From contig NC_072800.1 of the NCBI RefSeq assembly GCF_028583425.1, forward strand, positions 12,475,001 to 12,539,000: a DNA stretch of 64,000 nt, written 5' to 3'. Made by a program: the position numbers and the translations under genes. The notes beneath the pieces were generated by a model, which had not been told where the DNA came from, searched no databases, and saw nothing but the letters and a program-made list of their open reading frames with translations. Within the stretch, counting starts at the first letter, position 1. Each line of letters begins with the position of its first letter. Below are positions 32,240 to 44,158 of this stretch, piece by piece. The stretch comes from Eublepharis macularius (taxonomy: Eukaryota; Chordata; Lepidosauria; Squamata; Eublepharidae).

Positions 32240-34590
32240 CTACCAACTGAGTGTTGTAACTTGAACTTGTACAGCTGGAGCGTATTGGTTAGAAAAGAAC
32301 TGGGCTATGACTGGCTAAATGGAACCAGGCCTCATTCTAGAATCTTGGAGATGCCAAACTAACAGTTAAAGAGTGAGCCGCTAAAGAAATGACAGTTAAG
32401 CTGGGGCTGAGGAGAACAATTATGGTTAACAGTTTAGGATATATTAGTGTCCAGATCTTTTAATTTATTATAGATGGCTGAGAATCATATATGTAGAAGT
32501 TAGTATATTGACTTCGGGATCAGATTGCTAAAACACAACTTAATAATAATAGGAGTTTAAATGTGGTAGGTGTTTTTCTTTTAGCCAGTTTCTTTAAAAA
32601 GAAACAATTTGTTAAGAGTATTTTCTTAACATGTCATGCCTAACTTTGCAGGAATTAAAAAGGAAGTGGTTGGTTCTTAAGCTGGGATGCCTCATTAAGT
32701 TTAAGCAATGCTGATTCTATATACAAAGGTGCAGTTAGCTCTGAGCGGTTGCAGTGGAAAAGGGAGTAGAAGTTGGTTACAGAGTGAAGCGCTGTGCCTG
32801 AATCTAGGTGAAACCCGCTGTAGCTGAGTAAAATGCAGCCACAAGGGGTTGGGGGGGGGGTCACCATTTGGAATTGTTTTGCCTCAGGTGCCAAAATATC
32901 TTTGGTCATACCTGGCTTGTGAACTTCAAAGCTCAGAAACGTTGGTGTACTATGCTGTGCTATGCCTGGTGAGTGTGTGTGGAGGAAACCTGACAGCTTG
33001 TTCTTGGATTAGGAATATGATTCAGAACACGCACATATCAGTTGTCCTTTATGGTGAAACTTTCTCTTCTTATCCTTAAAAATGAAGTCTACAAAACATC
33101 TTTCCCCAGAGTGCTTTTTTAAACAATATGGTGTACTTAATAGTAGTAGCTTGCTTTAAAGGAGTGAGCTATGTGATAAAAACAAGCATATTTCTGAGTG
33201 TCTGCCTGAATGGAGGCAGAGGAGATACTTTGGGTTTCCAGGTAGATTTGGGATTTTGACTTTTAAAAACTGGAATCCCCTCGGGCTGATCTTTTGTTCT
33301 CTCAGGCAGGAAACCTAAACGGAGGTAAAAATATAATAATAAATCTGACATTTTCCTGTCTTTCCACGTTATCTAAAGGGCTACCTCAGGCAGCCCACTA
33401 TTTCAGCATTGGTACAAGACAGTCTAACTCTGCCTAGATTCCTGGACTTCCCGGGTTGCAGTCCTAAGCAGACATGCTTGGAAATTCCATTTGAATCTGA
33501 GTAAAACAGGGTTAGGCTTGAGTTGTAAGAAATCCCAAAAGAGAGAATGGTGTTGTTTAGGATTTATCAGTAACATCTAGATCTTTACATTTATATATAC
33601 ATATACATACATATACATATATGAATTAAGATGTGCTCCCACCCTGTTGTTCTTGCTAGTTTTATAGGGTTGATGTAAAGAGAAGGTGACTGCAACATAG
33701 ATGTTTGTCCTGTCAATTTAAAACTTTTAAGCCATGGAGATACAACAGCAATGGAGATTTACCAGCCATTCTATTCCTGTTCTTTTTTTCTCTGCCTGCA
33801 TCTGCAACATAGCCACCTATTTTAGTAAGCTGGATTTCAAGGCCCTGCTTCAGCTGAAGTTAGTTGTGAGTCCCACTAAAACTAATAGAACAAGTTTGAT
33901 ATGGCTAACTCAAGCCCTGTTTCTTTCAGTGGGACATATTTATGATTCATATGTGCTGGACTGAGAACTGGATAACACAGGGCTTGGGATTGAATTAGTG
34001 GGAGAAACTGTATCTAATGCTTAATCAGTACATTTTAAACAGAGCAGGCTTTATTTGATTTATTTGGAAAATGTGTAGGTTGCAAGCTGACCACAATTGC
34101 ACATATAACAAGAAAAAAAGGGGGTGGGGAAAGCCAACCCTATGTAAATAAGGTAACCAAAAAGTTGAGAAAAACAAACTAAAATGAATGAAATATAAAA
34201 GTTAAAAAAGAAAGAAAACTAGCACAACATTTTAATAGATTATAAAATTATGAGAATCACCAGACCATGATACACATTTCATCTATTAAAACCTTCTTCA
34301 AAGGGTCACCAATGAATTGCTACACCCTGTTTATCTATTTATCTAAAAAGTAAAATAGACCTGATGAAGCACAGAACAATTCAAGAAAGTGCTGTATGAG
34401 TTCATGGGATGGGTTGAAATGCGTATGGTCTGGTGATCACAGAGTTTGGTTTGGTAATTTGAAAGACAATTGTATGACATACTTGTGTGTGTTATTACCT
34501 TGTTCATTCTTTGTATTACACTTGGAGAAGGTGTCATACTTGGGCCCTATACACAATAACCTTTGTTTTAATTCTTTGCTTTTATTGTTC
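32240..34590. other. INVS intron 1, unassigned stretch
   Basis: AT-rich intron sequence with no exon or named repeat recognised. A TATACATATACATACA simple repeat lies near 33590-33625. Confidence 0.5.
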
Positions 34591-34591
34591 T

Positions 34592-35166
34592 TGTGGCAAA
34601 ATGGGGCCTCTCCCTTCTCCCTCTCCGCTCTGCCTACCCCTCCCTTGCCTAGCCTAGCACCTGGAGGGGCTGTCTCACTTTCCTGTCTCCGGGTAGTTGC
34701 TGCTATGGGGTCCCTGTATGGGGTCCTGGTTAGGTGGGACAGCCTCCTAACCTCCCTCCTCTGCTAGTGGGCCCAAGCGGTTGGGGGACTATGTGGAACA
34801 GAAGATCTTTCTTCCTTCATAAATTCCAAAAATCATTTATTTAACTTCTAACTATATACAGGCAAATATACAGTGAACAGAAGGAATAATACAACCTAAA
34901 AAGAAACCCCTACTCTCTCTCCCTCATGCCCTAATTAGATGTTGTGTAGGGCAGGTCCAATACGTTGGTACCTGGGGTTATATTAGATCTACATCTCCCC
35001 TCAGAGCCATCTCTCCCTCCACTCTCCAGCCTCCAACTGTCAACTTCCAACACCCCTCCAGCAACTGACTCGCTCGCCCTCCAATCAAATTCCATTCCAG
35101 AACTGGCCCCTCACCTCTGCAGCCCATAGAAAGTTAACTCCACCAACAGAATGGCATTTCTCCACA
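34592..35166 (-). mobile_element. Solo LTR
   Basis: It begins TGTGGCAAAATGG and ends TTTCTCCACA, so both ends are TG...CA type, and it is flanked by a perfect 5-bp duplication GTTCT (34587-34591 and 35167-35171). TTTATTTAAC near 34850 reads as AATAAA on the minus strand, so the LTR is probably in that orientation. No internal region is present. Confidence 0.85.
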
Positions 35167-35179
35167 GTTCTATATTCCA

Positions 35180-35250
35180 TTAAATTTTTGTATTAGTTTT
35201 CACTTTCTGTATTTTGTATTAGTTTTCACTTTCTGTATTTTTGTATTTTG
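35180..35250. repeat. Tandem duplication of about 28 bp
   Basis: TATTAGTTTTCACTTTCTGT occurs twice in direct order just right of the solo LTR. Confidence 0.8.
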
Positions 35251-35694
35251 TTCATTTTGGTTTGTTTTTGTCAACCTTTTAGTTATCTTACCACACTTTA
35301 CCACGGAGATATATTGTCGAAGGCTTTCATGGCTGGAGAATGTTAGTTGTTGTAGATTTTCCGGGCTTTGTGGCCGTCATCTTGGCATTGTAGTTCCTGA
35401 CGTTTCGCCAGCAGCTGTGACTAGCATCTTCAGAGGTGTAGCACCAAAAGACAGATCTCTCAGTGTCAATGTGTGGAGAAAATGTTAGCAGGCACTTTAT
35501 ATCTACTCAGGAAGGTGGGGTTGGGCTGAGTCATCCTGTAAGAGTTTCCCAGGGTGTGGAATACTAATGGGTTCTTTTGCATATGGATTGCTGGTTGATA
35601 TGCTAATCTTATCTGCAGGGCTATTGTAAGATGTAGAGTATTTTCTTAGTCTGGTGTTTTTCAGGACTTAGAATCAGCACCCCACAAACCTACA

Positions 35695-35855
35695 GTTTGG
35701 TTTCAGTTTGTGGATGATACCTTTATCATTTGGAGCCATGGTGAGGAAGAATTGATGGAGTTTTTAAACCACCGCAACAATATCCACCCGAACATACAAT
35801 TTACCGTGGAAAAAGAAATTGAGGGTAAATTCCCATTTCTAGATACCTTGTGTCC
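35695..35855 (+). pseudogene. Penelope reverse transcriptase fragment
   Basis: The frame reads FQFVDDTFIIWSHGEEELME, then FTVEKEIEGKFPFLDTL. FVDD is the reverse-transcriptase catalytic motif, and the following IQFTVEKE and FPFLD blocks are those of Penelope-like elements. The frame leaves the element at about 35855. Confidence 0.85.
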
Positions 35856-35857
35856 AG

Positions 35858-36645
35858 GGTCCACAGCCCAGCCCCCGGACTTAACTTGGAGAAGAGGACG
35901 GGAGACCCCCGGGAGACAGTGGCCCAGCTGCCTCAGCAGACAGCCAGAACCAGCCGGCCACAGAAGGAAGAGAAGAGACACCCAAGCCTCAGAGGGTTAG
36001 ATGGAGCAGGTGGAGGCCAGCCAGCCCCATCCTCCAGTGGAAAGCTGGGGGTCCTGGAGGGGAGAGTAAAGATGGCCCAGAGGGGGTCAGGGCTGAGGGG
36101 GAAGGCCCAGAAGACAGGAACAGCCATCCCTCAGCCGGCCAGACTGTGAGATTGCCATACAAGGCAGAAAGGCAGCCAAGGGCCACGCCCCAACCTGCAA
36201 GCAGGGAGGAAAGGAATTATAGGGACCAGCTGGAAGCTCTGAGCAGGGGAGGCTTGGCAGCTAGCCAGGAAAGCACAGCTGGAACTGTACAGACGCCTGG
36301 AGCTTGGATCAGAGGAGGCTTGGCAGCCAGCCAAGGGGACGCAGCTGGAACTGCTGGAAGTAGCCAAAGCAGCCAGATTAGCTGCCCCAGGTGCGGCTGC
36401 TTGACACAGCCCAGGCCAGGGCTAGAGAGCAGGCGAGGGGTATGGCTGGCAGGTGGAGACAGGAATGAGGGAAAGGATATAAGGGAAGTCCACCCACAAG
36501 GCAAGGTGGGTTGTGTAAGAGGATGGTGGTGAGTTGGGAGAATGGAGTAGGAGTGATTGGAGGCTGGATGGAGACTCTGTGTGAGCAAGTGAAGGTGGAA
36601 GAGGAAGGGAAGGATCAGTAAAAGACAGTAGAGACCCCCTCACCT
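35858..36645. other. GC-rich insert within the Penelope-like element
   Basis: About 790 bp between the reverse-transcriptase and endonuclease pieces has no similarity to Penelope elements that I can recognise. It contains two imperfect copies of a unit near 36240-36360 (GGAGGCTTGGCAGC ... GCAGCTGGAACTG). It may be another repeat that replaced the missing centre. Confidence 0.55.
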
Positions 36646-36649
36646 CTGC

Positions 36650-36965
36650 AGGAGTATACCGCATACCCTGCAGCTGTGGACAAGTTTACATCGAGACCAC
36701 ACAGCGTAGCATCCAGACAAGAATAAAATAACATGAAGACACTGCAGACTTGGCCACCCTGAAAAATCAGCAGTGGCTGAACATACCTTACTCAAACAGG
36801 ACACAGTATCTTATTCCAGGACACTAAAATACTGGACAACACGTCCAACTACTTTGTCAGATTGCACAGGGAAGCCATTGTAATTCATAAGCATAAGCAC
36901 AATTTCAACAGGAAAGAAGAGAGTTTAAGAATGAACAGGGCATGGTTTCCAGTCCTGAAGAACAC
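36650..36965 (+). pseudogene. GIY-YIG endonuclease fragment of the Penelope-like element
   Basis: The frame reads GVYRIPCSCGQVYI then QRSIQTRIK, then a stop. This corresponds to the GIY-YIG nuclease domain found C-terminal to the reverse transcriptase in Penelope elements: GVY and VYI stand for the GIY and YIG halves. The glycine of YIG is Glu here (VYIE). Later blocks carry stops, so it is dead. Confidence 0.75.
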
Positions 36966-38336
36966 CAGACTAACAAAATACTCTACATCTTACAATAGCC
37001 CTGCAGATAAGATTAGCATATCAACCACCAATCCATATGCAAAAGAACCACCTCAGGATACCATGAAGCCTCCCTCCATTAGCATTCCACACCCTGGGAA
37101 ACTCTTACAGGATGACTCAGCCCAAACCCACCTTCCTGAGTAGATATAAAGTACCTGCTAACATCTTCTCCACACATTGACACTGAGAGATCTGTCTTTT
37201 TGTGCTGCACCTCTGAAGATGCCAGTCACAGCTGCTGGCGAAACGTCAGGAACTACAATGCCAAGGTGACGGCCCTACAACCCGGAAAATCTACAACAAC
37301 TAACACCACAGAGAACTTGGAACATGTATTTTTCTTTGGTATCTGAAGGACTTTTTTTTTTATTTGGCATACTCCACTCAATGCTATGAGTAACCTGCAA
37401 ATGACAATTTATCTCCCTTTTTTGACTGGGAGGCTGAATTCTTAACTGTCACACTGTAAAGTGTCACAGTGACATTGAAATAGTTTTAGGCAAACAATAG
37501 AAGAATGCCTCTAGCATCATGGTCTTCCAAGTGTGAGGGATAATAGGCATTTGGAACCCAAATATTATATAAAACTTTACTGGACCAGGGGAGAGACTAA
37601 TGTGAGAAGTGCTGTGTTTCCCTCATGATGTGTTGAATGATGGCAATAAACAGTATTTGAGGGATTTTTTTGCTTTTATGAGTCCCCCACTGCTAAACCA
37701 TAGGGACTCAGAAACAAGCCACGTCCTTTATTCATCTAACACTAGGTTGACTGAGCTCTGTGAGATATCTTCATTTAATTACACCTGAGAAAGTTACAAA
37801 ATGTATTTCCTAGTCCTTTGTATTTCGTGGCTACCCTAACCTTATTCTCCTTGGTCTCCTATATTCATGCTCTTATGAAGGAAAATTTGGAATTCTATGG
37901 TGATATGATTGAAATTCACACTCATAGCATGCTCTGCTCCAACACGCCATGTGTAAAACATGGGTAGAGTGGCGGAGCGCCCCTATTTTCATTAGTTCTT
38001 CTTTCATCCTAGCATTCCCTTCTTTGTTTTCTACATCGACTGTTATCACTATGTCTCAGTAATCGCTGTTTAAAAAAATATTCCCAATGTGGAATGAAAA
38101 TGACTCAAACAGATGAACATGACCTCTGTTTACATCGTCTCAATGAGACCCATAACGTGTCCGAGTGTAGACACTGTTAGAAGTTCACTCCCAAAGCTAG
38201 CTCTGACGGAGCCTCCCAGCTTAAAGCAGCCTTGTGGGAGAAAGTGTTATTAGGCTCAGACAACCCGGCAGCAAAGCCATCTGCTGCAAAAAAGTCTTGG
38301 ACCTATATTGAACCGTCTACTTCCGTTCCAAAAGGG

Positions 38337-39029
38337 TGTCGTGAGTCAGCCAGGGCTGAGTGATAGTGAGGACTCCTCAGGGGAGGAGGAGCTCCGTGCA
38401 GCCAGCCTTGAACAGTTAGAAGCTAAGGACGCCTCAGAGGAAGGGGAGCCAACAGAAACTGACCAGCAGGGAATACCTGCTGATCAGCCTGCACCACCAA
38501 CAGCTGAGGCAGGACCAACGCCCTCTAGCTCTGATCCAGCAGGTGAAACCCAGTTAGCTGACCCCAGCCCTCCAGATTCACCTCCACCCTTTGAGCACTG
38601 CAGATGGAAGCTGAGAACTGAATTGCAGGCAAGGAGGCAAAGTGCCAGATGCCAGCTGCTTGTTGAGAGTGATGAGGAGTGAACACAGGATAGCTCCCAA
38701 GCAGCCGGCTGCAAGCCCAGCCTCTTTATAAAAGCCTGCCACAGACAACCAGGAAGCGTGAAAGCAACACGTCAGAATCCTGTTCTTGCTGTGACCACCC
38801 TGCTGAACCTTGCCCTGCCCTGCCCTTGCCTTGCCGTGTGACCACCGCACCGTGCCTTGACTCTGCCTCTGGATAGCCCTTGCTCTGACTGGTAACTGAC
38901 CTACGGACCTCTTGACTTGGCTTTCGAATTCTGGACTTTGGACTTGAAATGCTCACCTGGCTTTGAACTCGTGCACTGACCTTGGACCGGACTCAGACTA
39001 TCCTGCCTGTGCTGACCCGGCCCACAACA
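38337..39029 (+). mobile_element. Solo LTR inside the DIRS-like element
   Basis: It starts TGTCGTGAGTCAGCC and ends CGGCCCACAACA, with the duplication AAAGGG on both sides (38331-38336 and 39030-39035). A TATA-like CTTTATAAAAGCC lies at 38726-38738. The first third has a 115-codon acidic open frame (EDSSGEEEL motif). Reading of the host element continues in frame when the insert and one duplication are removed, which confirms the borders. Confidence 0.88.
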
Positions 39030-39339
39030 AAAGGGCGATCTTCAGATCTGACCAAATGCTGTTTCCCGGTTCCAGCAGTTCTACCATCGAATTCCCAATC
39101 GATTGTCAGTGAGCCCTTGGCTGCTTGTACTTCTGAGTGGAAAAAATGTCAGACTTCGACTCAACTGGAATATGCTGCTTCGGAACCACCCACTAAGAAA
39201 ACAAAGGGCAAAATGAAGCATCTTAAATGGTCTGCATCCTCTGCACAAAGTAAGCACGATCATTCTCAGTCTTTCGCTCTGCCCGCTGTTGTAGATAAGG
39301 AAGATATGGGATCCGTTCACACTCCCTCACTACCTTAAA

Positions 39340-39787
39340 CAGGGGTCATTTGGTAGAAGAAGAGCTGGAGGAACTCATTAGCATAACTCATTAGTACAAC
39401 TCATTAGCATATGCCACACCTCCTGGCATCACCAGAATTATGTCATTAGCATAACTGATTTGTAAATGCCACACCCCCTGACATCACCTATCCTGGCTCT
39501 TTTGGACCCAATCCTGGCCATTCAGGGCTGAAATTGGGCCCAAAATGGCAAAAAGGGGCTGAAAATGGCCAAAAAGGGGCCCAAAATGGTCAGGATCGGG
39601 CTGCTGCTGAGCAGGAGAGTGATCCACTACCCGTCAAAGGCCCAATCCAGGTCATTTCAGCTCTAATCCATGCCGAAATGGGCCCAAAATGGCTGAGAGT
39701 CAGGTGGGTGGAGCCACCTGACATGTGACCTCTTTGGGGAACTACCAGAACTGCATTCTTGCGCGTTCCCCCTCAAAATGAGCCCTG
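39340..39787 (+). mobile_element. hAT-type non-autonomous element, second family
   Basis: Ends are CAGGGGTCATTT and AAAATGAGCCCTG. They are flanked by ACCTTAAA (39332-39339) and ACTTTAAA (39788-39795), an 8-bp duplication with one mismatch. The interior has short repeats such as CTCATTAGCATA and GGGCCCAAAATGG. It interrupts the DIRS-like element. Confidence 0.88.
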
Positions 39788-42589
39788 ACTTTAAACCCCC
39801 TCCAGTGAGGAAGAAGAATACCCAACCTTTTCAGATTTTGCAGTTCCGACTGTGGCCACACCTGCCCTGTCCCATTCTCTACCCACCACCCACCACAGTG
39901 TTCATCATTACAGCAACCAATTTCATCTCCATGGCTTCACCAGCCTGTGGCCTCTCCAACACCATCTCAGTTTGTTCCACCTTGGACTTCAGCTCCAGTG
40001 CTGGCATCCACCAATACCTGGTAAGACTTCCTGAACTAGCTGCAGTGTGCTTCATCCCTTCATCAATTCTAAAGAGCTCAACTGTTTCTGATTTTGTTGA
40101 TTACAGGTCCCTCATCAGTTTCGTCAGCACCAATTCCAACATCAGATCCAATTCTCTTGGTTCCTCAGGCTTCTTCAGTTCCATGCCATCAATATTGATC
40201 CTGCTCACCTACCTTTTCAGATTCTGAGGAGAAAGAAGAAGAGTCAGTCACGTGTTCTGATGTTCCTTCAGATCTAGCCTCCAATCTGTCTCTAGGGGAA
40301 ATGGTGGCTTTATACTGCCTTGAGTTCCCCAAACAAGGATTACTGCCTGTTCGCTAAGCAGATGGTATGTATAGCCAGGGTGCTTGAGTTGGACATTTCC
40401 ACTTCCACTTCTAAGCCAAAGAGCAAGATCTTGCAGGCATTTTACTCTGATTCTCTAGCCTCTATAGCCTTCCTACTTGTGGAAGATCTGTTAGACATTG
40501 CGCACGGACATCCATCCCTGCAACTTCTCAGAAAATTGAGAAATATTACAAGTTCAAACACCAGGATTATCTTTTTCTGTTCAACCATCTTTGGCCATCC
40601 TCTCTGGTTAGAGAAGAGGTGCAGGCCTGCTACCGTCATAGTTCTTTGTTGGCTGCAGCAGATAGAGAGGATGGGAAACTCGACTCCATAGACCGTAAGG
40701 TCTATTCTTTGGTATCCCTCAATTTTTGCAACATACATTATCAGGCCCTTATGGGGTGATACAATCTTTTTTTTTTGTGAAAGCCTCTGAAATTACATAC
40801 AAGACCTCCCTGATGACCACCGAGCTCTGGTGACAGTCCTGCAGGGGGAAGCCACCAAACTGGCAAAGCAGCAGATGGTAGCGGGAAAAGGAATTGGATT
40901 GAGGACTGTCCTTTTGAGGGCACGTTGCTATTTTCTGAAAAAACAGACTCCTCACTGACAGATGAAAAAGAAGCATCAAACAGCAAAATCTTTAGGCATC
41001 ATCACCCCTGCTCCACCGCCTCAGGCTAGACCTAGATGTCTCGGGTTTCAGAATTTCCAGCAACAGACTGAAAGGTATCCTTAACAGTAATCTTGTTAGC
41101 ATCCGTACAGTCAGTGGTCCTACCAGTCAGCACAGTGCCATCCTCCTAAGCGGGCAACAAGGCCAAGACCTAAGATACTCCAACCTAGCTCTCCTAAGCC
41201 TGCTCCCCAGGGACATAATTCTTTGTTTTCACTAGTCAAATTCGGCACTGACACTTATCCTGTGTTTGTGGATAGATTGTGTCTTTTCTTTTCTGAATGG
41301 GTCCTAATGACTCGTGGGCCTTGTCTATAGTTAAAGAGGATTACATATTATATTTTTCTGAATTCCCTCTGCTGTTGTTGGCTCCTTCCAGTTTATCTAT
41401 TTGTTCTCAGACACTCAAGGAGGCCATTTCTGATTCGTCGGCTAAAGGAGCCATTGAAAAAGTTCATTCCGCTTCATTCCTTTATGGTTTTTATTCCAGG
41501 TATTTCTTGGAAGAAAATAAAGATGGCAGAGTTAGCCCCATTCTTGACCTACGGAGTCTTAATAAGTTTATTAAAGTCCAAAGGTTCCAAATGCTTACCT
41601 TCACTGCTGTTATTCAACTTCTGGAACCCAGTGTTTGATTTGCTGTTATTGATTTGAAGGATGCTTATATCCACATTTCTGTCCATCCTGATAATAGAAA
41701 ATATCTCAGGTTTAAATGTGGAAATGAATGCTTCCAGTTTACTGTGATACCTTTTGGCCTGTCACCGGCACCATGTGCATTCACTAAATGTATGGCAGTA
41801 GTTGTCGCCTTCCTACATTTTAAGGATGATTGGCTCCTGGTGGCGGAATCAGCAATGTTACTCAATGAACATATTCAATTTACCCTAACCTGCACATTCC
41901 CACTCCCCCATTTTGTGTCTGCACCTTTAAAAAGCCTTGCCTATATATAGCCTCTCTGATTCTAATGAAGCCTTTTTAAAACTTCCTGTTCTTCCCCTTA
42001 GGTCTGTTATTTCTTCACAGAATAAACACTTTTATTTGTTCACTGATGAGATTTATTTTCAACCTCTCTCTCTGTTCTCTTTCTCTGATCTGAACAGAAT
42101 CTTTATGAATGCTGATCTATGATCTGCCATGTTTGTTTGGCAGAGACTTTAAGTCTTTTCATCATTTTATCTTCTCCTTTTGGCCACAAAATTGTCCCCC
42201 AGAGCCTTATATTTCCCACTGCAGTATATCAGCACACAGTAGCATATTTTTGAATCGGGTTTGTCACAGCATCTCTCCGTTTCTTGCCTCTTATCTCTCC
42301 CCTTCCTCCCACAGATTCTGAATATACCTATAATACTTTCCATGGAGCTTACATCTTTAAATCATATAAAGTATGTATTAAAAGGGGAGGGAAATAAATG
42401 ACCACTTGCATTAGACTTACAGCAGTGATTGGCATCTGCCTTTGAGACAGTACCCTCACTGTGTAAAGTTTATCTAGAAGAGTCTGGCCTTTTAAATTTA
42501 AAATTTAAAAAAAGATTAAGGTAAATGGGCTTATGAGGGTGTAACCCTCTTAGAATTGCATGGTTAGTATAGTAAAAATCTAAAAATAT

Positions 42590-43400
42590 TTTTATTTATT
42601 TATGTTATTTATATTCCACCTTTCGAACTGAGACTCAAGGCGGATTACATAGTGTGAGATTAGTACAATTACTAATTGTACTAGTACAATTAGTGGCAAG
42701 GACAAGGGCAGGCATTAGTACAAGTGGCAAGGACAAGGGCAGGCATTTCCATACAGTATCAAGAATATTTCCATAAACAATGTCATAGAGTAAATGAATA
42801 TAAGTTTACAAAGACTTAGTATTTGCATGGATCCAGTATGGGCCGGAGGAATTGCTGAAACAGAACATAATCAATTCAAGGACTTACATTGAACAACATA
42901 AAGCACAGGTAGGATATAGGAGTACATATTTAAAGCAACAGATAATATGTAAGGCAACATAATGGTGAAATCTATGGTTTCTAACTTATTAACGAAACAT
43001 CTGGGATCCCTTTCCTACAATACCACCCTCTTAGCTGAGAAAAAAGGCCTCTTTGAATAATTCAGTTTTGCATTGTTTGCGGAAAGCCAGGAGGGCTCTC
43101 CTGACCTCCTCAGGTAGGCCGTTCCATAGGGTAGGGGCCACCACAGAGAAAGCCCATGTAAGGACTTTTGTCCACGTACAGGCTAGCATCTGCAAGAGAC
43201 CCTGTTCAGATGAGCAAAGCTGCCTTAGAGGGACATAGGGAGAGAGGCGGTCCCGTAGGTATGTTGGACCAAGGCCATGAAGGGCTTTGTATATAACCTT
43301 TGTATATTACCTTGAACTGAGCACAGTAACTGATAGGTAGCCAGTGGAGTGACTGTAGGATGGGAGTGATGTTCAGGCTCCTGCTACATTAACACAAAAT
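42590..43400 (-). mobile_element. L2-like LINE 3' end, minus strand
   Basis: TTTATTTATGTTATTTATATTCC and GACTCAAGGCGGATTACATA mark the tail, and the sequence to 43400 is the antisense of the LINE 3' coding end (GAAGGGCTTTGTATA). A small tandem duplication lies at 42681-42747. It ends about 75 bp upstream of INVS exon 2. Confidence 0.65.
42681..42747. repeat. Tandem duplication of about 34 bp
   Basis: TGGCAAGGACAAGGGCAGGC occurs twice in tandem within the LINE 3' end; the unit includes ATTAGTACAA. Confidence 0.85.
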
Positions 43401-43474
43401 TGGACTTTGAGTAAATAAAACTATTCCTTTCTTCCTGAAAAAGTTCCATTCTGATTATGAATGTATTCATGCAG

Positions 43475-43609
43475 GGCTGATCTGTGAACTCTTGAAGAAG
43501 AGCATGAATGTTTCTGAGACCTGGTTGTACGGTGGTTCCTCACTAGCATCTCAGGTTCATGCTGCAGCTGTTAATGGACACAAGAGTGCTCTTCTAAAGC
43601 AAATAGCAG
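43475..43609 (+). CDS. INVS: INVS exon 2 with start codon (CDS from 43504)
   Basis: This exon contains the start of inversin, the ankyrin-repeat protein of the ciliary inversin compartment that links Wnt signalling and left-right asymmetry (NPHP2 in human). The coding part begins at ATG 43504; the peptide MNVSETWLYGGSSLAS then QVHAAAVNGHKSALLKQIAG matches the inversin N-terminus in length and in the SSLASQVHAAAVNG core. The start is chosen because it aligns exactly with the known N-terminus, has a purine at -3, and no in-frame ATG precedes it in the exon. The acceptor is CAG at 43472-43474 and the donor GT at 43610-43611, leaving one base (phase 1). Confidence 0.93.
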
Positions 43610-43734
43610 GTAAAAATGTTCCTGTCCAATGCTGTCTTTCTGTTGTTGCATTTGCCCTCCTGTCTAAGTGCCCTTGCTTGACTTCCAGAGTGGAAGAACG
43701 TCTTTAACAACAGTACAAAATAGGATTGGTTTTA

Positions 43735-43870
43735 TTATAATAACAATAATAATAACATTCGATTTATATACCGCCCTTCAGGACAACTTAATGCCCACTC
43801 AGAGCGGTTTACAAAGTATGTTATTATTATCCCCACAACAAAACACCTTGTGAGGGGGGTGGGGCTGATC
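43735..43870 (-). mobile_element. SINE 3' part, minus strand
   Basis: The reverse complement matches the 3' half of the element at 19660 (GAGCGGTTTACAAA and ATTATTATCCCCAC blocks). The ATAATAATAATAA tail points to insertion on the minus strand. Confidence 0.65.
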
Positions 43871-44158
43871 TGGCCAAAATGTAAAAATATTGTACAAAGA
43901 TTGACTTTTAAAATGTGCCCTCCCGAAGCAATTTGCCAAGGAGCCTTTATTTGGACATCACAGCAAATTAAGTTTGATAAAACAGGAAACTTTTGGTCAC
44001 ATAAGGGAATGAAGAAGGAACCGTGAGAGCATGGCACAAACCAGCAGATGTTTGTTGTGATGTCTGAGTTTGTCACTTTGAACACAACAAATACAGTACA
44101 TAAAATTTAACATAAATACTTGTATTATGGGGGAGAGATATAACTGGAGTATAATATC

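Larger units (their letters stand above)
35310..37304 (+). mobile_element. Penelope-like element with inverted arms
   Basis: The left arm (35310-35660) is an inverted copy of the right arm (about 36940-37304), both with GACGTTTCGCCAGCAGCTGTG. Between them lie a reverse-transcriptase piece and a GIY-YIG-type endonuclease piece. Flanks ACCACGGAGA and ACCACAGAGA (35300-35309 and 37305-37314) are a 10-bp duplication with one mismatch. It lies in INVS intron 1. Confidence 0.85.
38090..41950 (+). pseudogene. DIRS-like retrotransposon, degenerate, with nested insertions
   Basis: The gag-like part runs through 38107-38336, 39030-39339 and 39796-41240, separated by the solo LTR and the hAT element. 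The reverse-transcriptase part (41440-41880) reads FYSRYFLEENKDGRVSPILD, then LRSLNKFIK, then IDLKDAYIHISVHPDNRKYL, then FGLSPAPCAFTKCMAVV and DDWLLVA. These are DIRS-type motifs. There are several frameshifts, and part of the segment just before DDWLLVA is deleted. The RNase H, methylase and tyrosine-recombinase parts were not found. Both ends are approximate. Confidence 0.82.

Noticed and set aside
34396-34767. Frame of about 123 codons
   Set aside because: It runs into the solo LTR from flanking sequence, so it is accidental.
36862-37143. Open frame of 93 codons after the GIY-YIG piece
   Set aside because: It covers the end of the Penelope coding region and its arm; it is not an independent gene.
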